A DNA stretch of 6,671 nucleotides from Gammaproteobacteria bacterium (GCA_029881775.1 JAOULY010000106.1:1-6671), one strand, 5' to 3'. Numbered from the stretch's first letter, positions 1 through 5,606 are shown. Numbers and translations are program-made. The notes: generated by a model not told the origin, from the sequence alone.

Positions 1-36
1 ACCATCCGCTAATATAAACAATCGCATAACGGCAGC

Positions 37-92
37 TTCCGACCCAAAGAAGAAGTACAGCTTTTTAGACTGAAGGTCGGAAATTGTGCTGC
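37..92. repeat. Imperfect inverted repeat; possible degenerate member of the intergenic repeat family
   Basis: TTCCGACC (37-44) is the exact reverse complement of GGTCGGAA (75-82). The pairing continues outward, after a short bulge, with GCAGC (32-36) against GCTGC (87-91). The left arm CTTCCGACCCAA is the same as the left edge of repeat copy B (3177 onward), but the rest of the copy B core is missing. It may be a decayed or shortened relative of copies A, B and C. No gene is seen in 1-343; this inverted repeat and the AATCTGTCCCC pair account for part of it. Confidence 0.5.
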
Positions 93-117
93 TAAAAGTG
101 GAAATTCCCAGAAAATA

Positions 118-157
118 AATCTGTCCCCTTTTCTCCTTTTCTAATCTGTCCCCTTTT
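118..157 (+). repeat. Two direct copies of AATCTGTCCCCTTTT
   Basis: AATCTGTCCCCTTTT occurs at 118-132 and again exactly at 143-157, so the copies start 25 bp apart and are separated by a pyrimidine-rich spacer. From memory, this motif (AAAAGGGGACAGATT on the other strand) is common near REP-associated Y1-type transposase genes in environmental Gammaproteobacteria. No transposase gene lies in this window, so one may be beyond the left edge or these may be stranded end sequences. The repeat is seen directly; the transposon link is inference. Confidence 0.5.
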
Positions 158-211
158 TCTTTGATCTCAATACAGGCAAGTAATACCAACAATTACCCAT
201 CAGTTTACTGG

Positions 212-239
212 GTTTCAATTGTGACTCATGTCTTATATT
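212..239 (+). promoter_or_regulatory. Weak candidate promoter for the EF-hand-insert gene
   Basis: GTTTCA (212-217) and TATATT (234-239) are separated by 16 bp. The -10 is reasonable but the -35 is poor. It would give a leader of about 100 nt before the start at 350. This is the best candidate in the upstream region, but it is weak. Confidence 0.2.
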
Positions 240-337
240 CACAATGCATTTCCGGCGACCCAAACGATCTGTGAGGGTTGTCACGCAAACCATCACTTCT
301 GTCTCTTAACGTTCCTTACTAAAGGCACGGTTTCTAC

Positions 338-342
338 AGGAG
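338..342 (+). promoter_or_regulatory. Ribosome binding site that decides the gene 1 start
   Basis: AGGAG at 338-342 is one base from the ATG at 344 but 7 bases from the in-frame ATG at 350. The spacing favours 350 as the real start. Confidence 0.7.
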
Positions 343-349
343 AATGGGC

Positions 350-1327
350 ATGAATAGGAAAAAAGTGGTTACTGGCTTGGCAGCTGCTTTCATAACGATG
401 ATTGCAGGCCAAGGGTCGGCAGGAAAACCGGTTGATGTGGTTATGTGGAGCAACGGGTTCCCGAGCGGTTCACACTTCAACCTGAACATCCATGGAAAGA
501 AGGACGGCTACAATTGTGATCCGACTTCGGGTGGAGGTTCTATTTTCGTGCCGGAGTACGGTGACTCGGAGATCGATTTCGTACAAAACAAGAAGTCAAG
601 TGTTGCCGAACTTACTGTGCATGACAAATGCGGGACCTTCGATGGTGACCCGGCGCTGGTACAACTGCCGGCAGGTGAGTACCAAGTCTATACGCGAATC
701 CTGGCAAAACCATTGAAGACGGATGAGTCGAGGAAGGTCGTCTTTTATCCGAAACTCGTCGAGGCGTGTAACGATACGCTGAGTGCGCTGGATATCAACG
801 GAGATGGTGTAATCGACCTGCTTGATCTGGACACGGACGGAGACGGTGTGCCCGATTATGACATTGACGGTAATGGCATAGTCAACGACACGGACCTCGC
901 GCTTTATTATGACTTCCCGGATGCTGTCGATTGCACTGATTCCTTCTTGCTAGGTACGGGTGTTGTGACCTCTGGCGGCGTGTTCGACCTCGACTCCCAG
1001 GAATTGATTCGAAGCAAGGGTAATAGCAAGGCTGTGGATGTGACAGAGCTATTCAAGTGGAGCGGTTACGCATGCGACCAAACATATGACACAAACAATA
1101 ACGGCGAAATAGATCCAGGCGACTTTGGTAATGTCGACCTCAATGGTGACGGCAATGTTGACGAAGGCGATCTGGCGTTCTATCTAGACATGAGCTGCAC
1201 TTTCCTCAACAGCGCTTGGGTCTTCGACATCGCCGATCTCGTGGTATACGGTTGGGACTACAAGAACAATGGGGCCAAACTGGTCCAGACTCGGTTCTAT
1301 CCGGTCAACACCACGACGTTCGAGTAA
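350..1327 (+). CDS. Exported protein with two cysteine-flanked EF-hand-like calcium-binding inserts
   Basis: The protein has 325 residues and is probably exported by Sec. A basic start (MNRKK) and hydrophobic stretch 6-20 lead to a likely cleavage site after GSA (22-24). The mature N-terminal part (26-135) has a pattern I recall from uncharacterised secreted proteins of environmental bacteria (FNLNIHGK, SIFVPEYG, KKSSVAELTV, FDGDPALVQLP). Two Asp-rich segments follow. The first, between Cys140 and Cys195, holds EF-hand-type loops at 148-159 and 171-182 plus a partial one at 161-171. The second, between Cys242 and Cys283, holds loops at 247-258 and 263-274. They recall dockerin or thrombospondin type-3 calcium loops. 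The other cysteines are 56 and 94. The C-terminus (WVFDIADLVVYGWDY, RFYPVNTTTF) resumes the conserved pattern, so the loops look inserted into one host domain. Calcium binding is inferred and the overall function is unknown. ATG350 is preferred over ATG344 because of RBS spacing. The gene has its own terminator. Confidence 0.88.
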   Translation: MNRKKVVTGLAAAFITMIAGQGSAGKPVDVVMWSNGFPSGSHFNLNIHGKKDGYNCDPTSGGGSIFVPEYGDSEIDFVQNKKSSVAELTVHDKCGTFDGDPALVQLPAGEYQVYTRILAKPLKTDESRKVVFYPKLVEACNDTLSALDINGDGVIDLLDLDTDGDGVPDYDIDGNGIVNDTDLALYYDFPDAVDCTDSFLLGTGVVTSGGVFDLDSQELIRSKGNSKAVDVTELFKWSGYACDQTYDTNNNGEIDPGDFGNVDLNGDGNVDEGDLAFYLDMSCTFLNSAWVFDIADLVVYGWDYKNNGAKLVQTRFYPVNTTTFE

Positions 1328-1352
1328 TCGGAGTGATACGCCTGCCCGCATG

Positions 1353-1375
1353 GCCCCGCTTCGGCGGGGCTTTTT
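1353..1375 (+). terminator. Rho-independent terminator of gene 1
   Basis: Perfect 7-bp stem GCCCCGC (1353-1359) / GCGGGGC (1364-1370) with a TTCG tetraloop, followed by five T. It starts 25 bp after the stop codon. Confidence 0.92.
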
Positions 1376-1381
1376 GATTAC

Positions 1382-1646
1382 GTCCGGAGTTGCGGCACTC
1401 CTGACCTTCCCTGGAAACAGAGGAAGGTCTTTTTGTGGCCGATAGCGCGTGTTCACTGTTTCAGTCAGCAACCTGGGTTTTGGTAGTAAGGAACAGCAAG
1501 TATCTGCCCGGAACCGGTCGTTTAGCAAAAAACTATCAAATAATTAGCTAGAAGAAGGGAGACGACCCAACTCGTTCATAGGGATTTTTTCTTTGTAGGT
1601 CAGGAAGGTCCTGTAAACGGACGTTCCCGGACTGGATGTGGATCGG
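1382..1646 (+). repeat. Intergenic repeat family, copy A
   Basis: The left block GTCCGGAGTTGCGGCA (1382-1397) is identical to 4839-4854 in copy C. A second shared block at 1422-1443 matches 4879-4900 at 18 of 22 positions. The right core, 1563-1613, matches copy B (3180-3230) at 48 of 51 positions. The right half is bounded by ACGACCCA (1562-1569) and TGGATCGG (1639-1646), an imperfect version of the inverted ends of copy B. The 1328-1780 gap holds no gene: it contains the gene 1 terminator, this repeat, and the gene 2 promoter and RBS. Confidence 0.8.
1403..1434 (+). terminator. Second terminator-like hairpin, inside repeat copy A
   Basis: GACCTTCC (1403-1410) pairs perfectly with GGAAGGTC (1422-1429) across an 11-nt loop and is followed by five T (1430-1434). 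It could back up the gene 1 terminator 28 bp upstream. Copy C keeps the right arm but lacks a matching left arm, so this hairpin is particular to copy A. Confidence 0.5.
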
Positions 1647-1715
1647 CAAACTCCGCGCCGACTCGGACGCGCACGTCCCCTTTTACACCGAACCAGACTA
1701 ATACAAATGGACTAA

Positions 1716-1743
1716 TTGATGTCGCACACAAATGCCCTATGCT
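1716..1743 (+). promoter_or_regulatory. Candidate sigma70 promoter of gene 2
   Basis: TTGATG (1716-1721) and TATGCT (1738-1743) have a 16-bp spacer. The predicted transcript starts near 1750, just ahead of the AGGGAGA ribosome binding site at 1767-1773. The promoter lies immediately after repeat copy A. Confidence 0.45.
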
Positions 1744-1780
1744 TAATGTAGAGGTGCAACAAACATAGGGAGAAATAGTC

Positions 1781-2398
1781 ATGAAAATGCCAACACTACC
1801 AACCAAGGCTACGGCGGTCATGCTTGTCGCGGCACTGGCCAGCACGGCCCAGGCCGCACCGTTTCAGTCACTGAGTGTCGAGGCGAAAGTCACCTCGAGC
1901 GAGGTTGTCGACAGCCAGCCATTGATCCGCGAGCAGCGTTACCTGTTCAAGGCGGAGTTCACCCTCGATGGGCAGAGCGATGGCATCCTGCCCGAGGTAG
2001 AGGCCATCACCATCCGGGGCCAGATCGCGGGGGGAGCGGTACCCGACTGGTGGATTGTCGGCATCCCGGCCGCCACGCTGCTGCCGACTTCAAAGACGCT
2101 GTGGTCGGCCTCGTTCGTCGACCCCAAGGCCCTGCTGGCCAGCGGTATCACCATGGGCATCGAGCGCAGCGATCAGACCTACGATGACCTGATCGGCAAT
2201 ATCCGCTACCTCGACGTTACGCTCAAGCAGAAGGGCAAGGCGTGGCAACTGGAGATCGAATCGACCGGCTTCTTTGAAGCGGGAGTACCCGACTGGTTTA
2301 TCACCGGGGCGACGGAGTTGACGGAGGTCAGTATCGGCGATGACATTGGCATGCAGTGGTCGAGCTTCGTTGAATACGGGGGCGGTAATTCGCATTAG
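1781..2398 (+). CDS. Exported protein of unknown function with a duplicated VPDW motif
   Basis: The protein has 205 residues and I do not recognise its family. A signal peptide is clear: basic residues in the first nine, hydrophobic 11-20, and a likely signal peptidase I site after AQA (23-25). The mature part has no cysteine and alternates in a way that suggests beta-strands. VPDWWIVG (87-94) and VPDWFITG (169-176) agree at 6 of 8 positions, 82 residues apart, and each follows an Ala/Gly-containing stretch, so the protein may be two copies of a beta-rich domain. The start has AGGGAGA at 1767-1773, 7 nt upstream. Its codons are visibly richer in G and C than those of genes 3 and 4, for example about 65% GC over 2041-2100. 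No clear terminator follows, and gene 3 starts 138 bp later, so read-through into gene 3 is possible. Confidence 0.85.
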   Translation: MKMPTLPTKATAVMLVAALASTAQAAPFQSLSVEAKVTSSEVVDSQPLIREQRYLFKAEFTLDGQSDGILPEVEAITIRGQIAGGAVPDWWIVGIPAATLLPTSKTLWSASFVDPKALLASGITMGIERSDQTYDDLIGNIRYLDVTLKQKGKAWQLEIESTGFFEAGVPDWFITGATELTEVSIGDDIGMQWSSFVEYGGGNSH

Positions 2399-2522
2399 TC
2401 GACCGTGCTGATGCAGGATTGTCATGGCGCATGGAGGGACGCCGACTATTTGTTCAAGTTTTGGCCCGTGTACCTGGTTGGCGGGGAGTGCGCGGCCGAT
2501 AACACAGGAAAACAGTGATTGA

Positions 2523-2530
2523 GGGGAGGA
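2523..2530 (+). promoter_or_regulatory. Ribosome binding site that decides the gene 3 start
   Basis: GGGGAGGA lies 6 nt before ATG 2537. A longer reading from TTG 2519 would place this purine-rich site inside the coding sequence, so 2537 is the better start. Confidence 0.75.
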
Positions 2531-2536
2531 TCAGCC

Positions 2537-3004
2537 ATGAACATATACAGAATATTTGTTTTCATTTTCGGACTGACAGCATTCTTATTATGTGATATTT
2601 CCGTTACACAGGCGGGCAATGCGAATGCGCAGACCGGCTATAATAGTCTTTACGATAATATACTGGAAAGGGGAGCCAACAATGGTCGTTGTAATGCGAT
2701 TGGTGCGCTGGGTGGCGTGATATGCGGGTCAACTGCCGCTCAACTCGTTCCACCAATAAACCCTGTTATCACGGAACTCTGTGAAGCAGTGGGTGTGGTA
2801 ATAGAACTACCCTATGAGTCCTGTTACACGCCGGTTGACTGTGTAGTCGACTGGGGTCCATGGGGAACCTGCATGCCAAGCAGTATAGGGATCGGAGACC
2901 CGTGCTTACAATCGCGAACCGGGACGATCGTGTCCGACGCACAATACGGCGGTACCTGTCCGTTTCTAACAGAAATACAAGAATGTGAATGTCCCATTTT
3001 ATAA
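2537..3004 (+). CDS. Small exported cysteine-rich protein with a C-terminal thrombospondin type-1-like domain
   Basis: The protein has 155 residues. The signal peptide has hydrophobic 6-18 and likely cleavage after TQA (24-26). Residues 27-100 form an unrecognised segment with Cys52, 63, 82 and 96. Residues 102-152 fit a thrombospondin type-1 repeat: Cys102, the tryptophan ladder WGPWGTC (W106, W109, C112), Cys123, Arg127, then GGTCPFLTEIQEC (G138, G139, C141, C150), like the GGxxCPxLxExxxC end of TSP1 repeats. In animals TSP1 domains act in extracellular adhesion and matrix binding; in bacteria they occur in secreted proteins of mostly unknown role. Here an extracellular binding role, with disulfides formed in the periplasm, is inferred. 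I saw no convincing promoter in 2399-2536, so the gene may be co-transcribed with gene 2. A terminator follows. Confidence 0.85.
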   Translation: MNIYRIFVFIFGLTAFLLCDISVTQAGNANAQTGYNSLYDNILERGANNGRCNAIGALGGVICGSTAAQLVPPINPVITELCEAVGVVIELPYESCYTPVDCVVDWGPWGTCMPSSIGIGDPCLQSRTGTIVSDAQYGGTCPFLTEIQECECPIL

Positions 3005-3031
3005 ACGGGAATAGTTCGGTCAGTTAACACT

Positions 3032-3057
3032 GGCGGCCTTCGGGTCGCCTTATTATT
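3032..3057 (+). terminator. Rho-independent terminator of gene 3
   Basis: GGCGGCC (3032-3038) pairs with GGTCGCC (3043-3049) with one G-U pair and a TTCG loop, followed by TTATTATT. It starts 27 bp after the stop codon. Confidence 0.85.
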
Positions 3058-3114
3058 CTCGGGAACGGCAACTTTTTCGGCAATCACGTCCTTCGCTATC
3101 CGCCAGGGAACGGT

Positions 3115-3264
3115 GAGTTGCGGATGCTTTCCTGCCCTTCACCGGAAATACCTGAGTAAATCACTCGGATGCTCACTTCCGACCCAACTCGGTCATAGGG
3201 AATTTTTCTTTGTAGGTCAGGAAGGTACTGAAACCAGACCTTTAATGTGCCGAATGTGGGTCGG
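3115..3264 (+). repeat. Intergenic repeat family, copy B, with 8-bp inverted ends on its right half
   Basis: GAGTTGCGG (3115-3123) matches the left block of copies A and C, but the sequence between it and the right half is shorter and diverged. The right half is an 86-bp unit, 3179-3264, bounded by perfect inverted repeats CCGACCCA and TGGGTCGG. Its core, 3180-3230, matches copy A at 48 of 51 and copy C at 46 of 51 positions. The rest of the 3005-3479 gap holds the gene 3 terminator, a candidate promoter and the gene 4 RBS, but no gene. Confidence 0.8.
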
Positions 3265-3382
3265 CAGATATCTACTTTCTCGTACATTCGCGCAGCTAGA
3301 GAATTCGATCTAGCGTATATGTAGTTCCCGCAATAGCGCCAATTTTGCATGCATTGATAACGTATCAGATGTAATGTAGCCA

Positions 3383-3409
3383 TTACGGCTTCGCGAGCTT
3401 AACTATAAT
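3383..3409 (+). promoter_or_regulatory. Candidate promoter of gene 4
   Basis: A perfect -10 box TATAAT lies at 3404-3409. The best -35 is TTACGG (3383-3388) with a short 15-bp spacer, so the -35 is weak. The surroundings are AT-rich and the leader to 3480 would be about 65 nt. Confidence 0.4.
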
Positions 3410-3479
3410 ATTTTTAATGTGTGAAAAACGTGATGAATTTTAACCACTTATCAATAATAAATGACAATGGGAGGAGAGT

Positions 3480-4700
3480 ATGCGACATAGAATTCTAACG
3501 CTTATTGCTATAACCGTTCTGTTTATTTCGCCGTATCAGACAGCCAATGCGCTTGGTCCAGGCGATGCATTGGTTTTTGCTGACGGCGCTATTACTTGTG
3601 AAATAGGAGGTACACCGCCAAACAACTGCGACCTTGGTCTAACGCGTGTGATTGGTTCATATTTTGCTATTGATTTTAATGGCAATGGCACAGTCGAGGA
3701 AATTGAAAAAACACCAGTATCAGCTAACGAAGGTATCACTATAGGATTTACACAACCGGCTTTTGGCAGCCACTCAGGCTGTATATTCGGTACGGAGACT
3801 CCTTCAATTGATCTGCCCTGGTGTTTCTTTGGTAACACAGGCATGTTCCAGACAACAGGCACGCCTGTTACCGTGGCGCAGGATAACGGTGCTTCCAAGA
3901 TGCTAGATTTTGCAGGATTCGGCGTAACGTGGAATGGTATTCCTAATATACCGTTGGGCGGCGAGCCCGGTAACTTCCCGGCTGATACTGGCCTTGCGAC
4001 GCTGTCATGCAATCCATCGGATTGTTCCGACCTGACGAATTTCACACTGGATTACTCGGCACATGTACCGATTGGCGATCCTTCAGGGTTTGGTGGCGTA
4101 CATTTCTTCTATCATCTGGAGCGACCTGCAAACGTGCCCTTGTCCTTCTCAATCAGCGTAGCAGGCGGGGATACGCAAGAGTGTTCAACAGCAGGTGGCT
4201 CGGTGGTTGCGGTGTCTTCTGAAACAGTACTTCCGGATGGTGATTCGATTGCATCCATCACGTGGACTGTAAATGGTGTTGTGGCCGGCTTAGGCGAAAC
4301 TCTCAATGCAGACCTAGTGCTCGGTTCGAACACAATAACTGCTGACTTGCTGACAACGATGGGACAAACGGCATCTGATACTGCAAATGTACTTATCAGG
4401 GACACAACATCTCCGGTTATCACGGCGGACTTTTTTGATGAACAAACTGGTGAATCTGTATCGCAGATTACTCACAGTGATCGTATTGTCATCAGGTACA
4501 GTGCCGATGATGTTTGTGATGTCGATCCATTGATCAATGCAATGATGGGAACCAGTGTTGATGACGGCCATGTATTTAATGTAACCACCAGTGGCAAATT
4601 GATCGCTAAGGAGGTGGAGTCACTGGACCTGACAGTTAAGGCAATGGACGCATCGGGTAACAAGTCTATGCAAGATATGACCCTGATAGTTACACAGTAA
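3480..4700 (+). CDS. Large exported protein: exoprotein-type N-terminal domain followed by Ig-like domains
   Basis: The protein has 406 residues. The signal peptide has hydrophobic 6-17 and likely cleavage after ANA (22-24). Residues 25-215 resemble, from memory, a secreted domain found in PEP-CTERM-type exoproteins of Proteobacteria: SYFAIDFNGNGTVEEIEKTP with an Asp/Asn-rich loop at 65-76, GSHSGC (96-101), PWCFFGNTGMFQTT (113-126), VTWNGIPNIPLG (149-160), DPSGFGG (200-206). Residues 222-307 look like an Ig/PKD-type beta-sandwich (ITWTVNG, LGSNTITADL, ending DTTSPVI), and 310-406 like a second one (VIRYSADD, LDLTVKAMDASGNKS). There is no PEP-CTERM tail or other sorting signal: the protein ends TLIVTQ. 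An extracellular or surface binding role is inferred. GGGAGGAG at 3469-3476 supports the start. Base composition is clearly lower in GC than gene 2 (about 32% over 3661-3720). A strong terminator follows. Confidence 0.88.
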   Translation: MRHRILTLIAITVLFISPYQTANALGPGDALVFADGAITCEIGGTPPNNCDLGLTRVIGSYFAIDFNGNGTVEEIEKTPVSANEGITIGFTQPAFGSHSGCIFGTETPSIDLPWCFFGNTGMFQTTGTPVTVAQDNGASKMLDFAGFGVTWNGIPNIPLGGEPGNFPADTGLATLSCNPSDCSDLTNFTLDYSAHVPIGDPSGFGGVHFFYHLERPANVPLSFSISVAGGDTQECSTAGGSVVAVSSETVLPDGDSIASITWTVNGVVAGLGETLNADLVLGSNTITADLLTTMGQTASDTANVLIRDTTSPVITADFFDEQTGESVSQITHSDRIVIRYSADDVCDVDPLINAMMGTSVDDGHVFNVTTSGKLIAKEVESLDLTVKAMDASGNKSMQDMTLIVTQ

Positions 4701-4732
4701 TCATTAAACACCGGCTTTAGCAGACTGTTATC

Positions 4733-4762
4733 AAGCGGCAGCCTCGGCTGCCGCTTTTTTTT
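4733..4762 (+). terminator. Rho-independent terminator of gene 4
   Basis: AAGCGGCAGC (4733-4742) pairs perfectly with GCTGCCGCTT (4747-4756), with only a few bases in the loop. The T-run spans 4755-4762. This is the strongest terminator in the window. Confidence 0.94.
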
Positions 4763-4838
4763 GTATGCAGATTATTAATACAATATATTGGATATAGGGA
4801 AATCCGAAAAAAAAACGATCAGCTTAAATTGTGGAAAT

Positions 4839-5033
4839 GTCCGGAGTTGCGGCATTTAAGAAGTTCACCTAAATCCGGGGAAGGTCGCTTCCTGGCCGAT
4901 CTGAGACCCTGACAGCAGAAATTTCAGACATTTAGAGTGTGTGTCAGCCTTCGACCCAACTCGGTCATAGAAATTTTTCCTTTGTAGGTCAGGAATGTAC
5001 TGTAGTAGGTCATGCAAGTTCAGGTACCATCGG
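4839..5033 (+). repeat. Intergenic repeat family, copy C
   Basis: The left block 4839-4854 is identical to 1382-1397 in copy A, and 4879-4900 is the shared second block. The core 4952-5002 matches copy B at 46 of 51 positions. The right end is less conserved: TCGACCCA at 4951-4958 has only a weak partner near 5027-5033. GTAGGTCA occurs twice in direct orientation, at 4984-4991 and 5005-5012, 21 bp apart; the second is unique to this copy. The 4701-5143 gap holds the gene 4 terminator, this repeat and a metal-locus promoter, but no gene. Confidence 0.8.
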
Positions 5034-5082
5034 TTGGCCTTGCCGCTCGGTGTTCCATGGCGCCGCACATCACGAACTGTAA

Positions 5083-5111
5083 TTGATACATATGAATCAT
5101 ATCGATATTGT
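5083..5111 (+). promoter_or_regulatory. Candidate regulated promoter of the metal-efflux operon, with a dyad between -35 and -10
   Basis: TTGATA (5083-5088) and TATTGT (5106-5111) have an ideal 17-bp spacer. Inside the spacer is a perfect 13-bp palindrome, ATATGA-A-TCATAT (5090-5102). A dyad between -35 and -10 is the usual position of operators for MerR-family metal regulators, though those promoters normally have 19-20 bp spacers; a repressor operator would fit as well. Transcription would start near 5118, which favours ATG 5144 as the start of the next gene. No regulator gene is visible. Confidence 0.45.
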
Positions 5112-5143
5112 CTAAAGATCGCTCAGCCTGTATCTTCGCTCGC

Positions 5144-5509
5144 ATGCGTTCATACCCAGCACTATTGATTGCCATCATGTGCCTCAGTCTGCTGACCATG
5201 CAGATGAGCGGGTTGCATTTGCACGTGAGTGTAGATAGCCAGAGTGGTGCGCTTCACGGGACGCACCTCCACGATGCAGTAACTGATGCGCATGGCCATG
5301 ACCATGACGGCGAAGTCGATGTGTCATCATTCGAGCCAGGTGTTGCATGGTCCAAGCTGATTCCGATTCTCGTTGCCTTGATATTCGCTCTGCTGTCCAT
5401 ATGGCGGACAAGCAAGACGGTTCGGCATCCACTTGTCGAACGTTTTCGCACACGCCATCGATTCCATTGGCGACCGCCACTGCGCGCACCTCCCCAACAC
5501 ATCCTCTAA
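5144..5509 (+). CDS. Small His-rich membrane protein preceding a czcC-type gene (putative metal-binding accessory protein)
   Basis: The protein has 121 residues. There is a hydrophobic N-terminal segment at 5-23 (signal peptide or membrane anchor). A periplasmic-type His/Asp-rich stretch at 25-60 follows, with eight histidines (25, 27, 38, 41, 43, 50, 52, 54) including LHLH, GTHLHD and HGHDHD. Then come a second membrane segment at about 71-87 and a basic tail ending RPPLRAPP. I recall similar short His-rich proteins with this tail next to heavy-metal RND genes. Binding of Zn, Co, Cd, Ni or Cu ions ahead of export is inferred from the histidines and the neighbour, not shown. The frame is open back to a TTG at 5108 (133 residues), but that codon overlaps the proposed -10 box. 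No good ribosome binding site precedes either start, so the start is uncertain. The gene lies 97 bp before the efflux gene without a terminator, so they are probably one operon. Confidence 0.7.
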   Translation: MRSYPALLIAIMCLSLLTMQMSGLHLHVSVDSQSGALHGTHLHDAVTDAHGHDHDGEVDVSSFEPGVAWSKLIPILVALIFALLSIWRTSKTVRHPLVERFRTRHRFHWRPPLRAPPQHIL

Positions 5510-5574
5510 TTCCTGGTTGCTAGCCTGACGAACACCTGACGGTTGTTCTGCAGTCTTGCTCTTTGCCTGATAGT

Positions 5575-5592
5575 TGTGCTCTGTAGAGCACA
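5575..5592 (+). other. Hairpin directly upstream of the czcC ribosome binding site
   Basis: TGTGCTC (5575-5581) pairs perfectly with GAGCACA (5586-5592) around a TGTA loop. The GGGAG ribosome binding site starts two bases later at 5594. No T-run follows, so it is not a terminator. It could affect translation or mRNA stability between the two genes, or be a DNA-level operator. Confidence 0.55.
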
Positions 5593-5606
5593 CGGGAGAT
5601 GTGTTC

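Noticed and set aside
767..1198. Gene 1 as a cellulosomal dockerin protein
   Set aside because: The EF-hand-like loops are inserts inside another domain rather than a free terminal dockerin, and no cohesin or carbohydrate-active enzyme is nearby.
2396..2448. TAGTCG / CGACTA long-range pairing after gene 2 as a terminator
   Set aside because: The arms are 41 bases apart, the inner pairing is weak and no T-run follows.
3295..3314. GCTAGA / TCTAGC hairpin in the gap before gene 4
   Set aside because: It has only a 6-bp stem with an 8-nt loop and no T-run or nearby start. This could easily arise by chance.
1563..5002. The repeats as integron attC sites; ACCCAAC in each core fits the R'' box pattern RYYYAAC
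   Set aside because: No matching GTTRRRY box is found at the proper distance, and no integrase gene is in view. The inverted ends CCGACCCA/TGGGTCGG do not fit attC structure.
1563..5002. A CRISPR array
   Set aside because: There are only three copies, 1.6-1.8 kb apart with full genes between them.
3096..5068. Two minus-strand reading frames (3096-3383 and 4865-5068) sharing the peptide pattern PDLQRK..YDRVGS
   Set aside because: The shared peptide comes from the repeat core read on the minus strand. The frames lie wholly in intergenic repeats, lack ribosome binding sites and are not genes.
5092..5115. Short reading frame from ATG 5092 as a leader peptide
   Set aside because: It has only seven codons, no ribosome binding site, and overlaps the proposed promoter dyad and -10 box.
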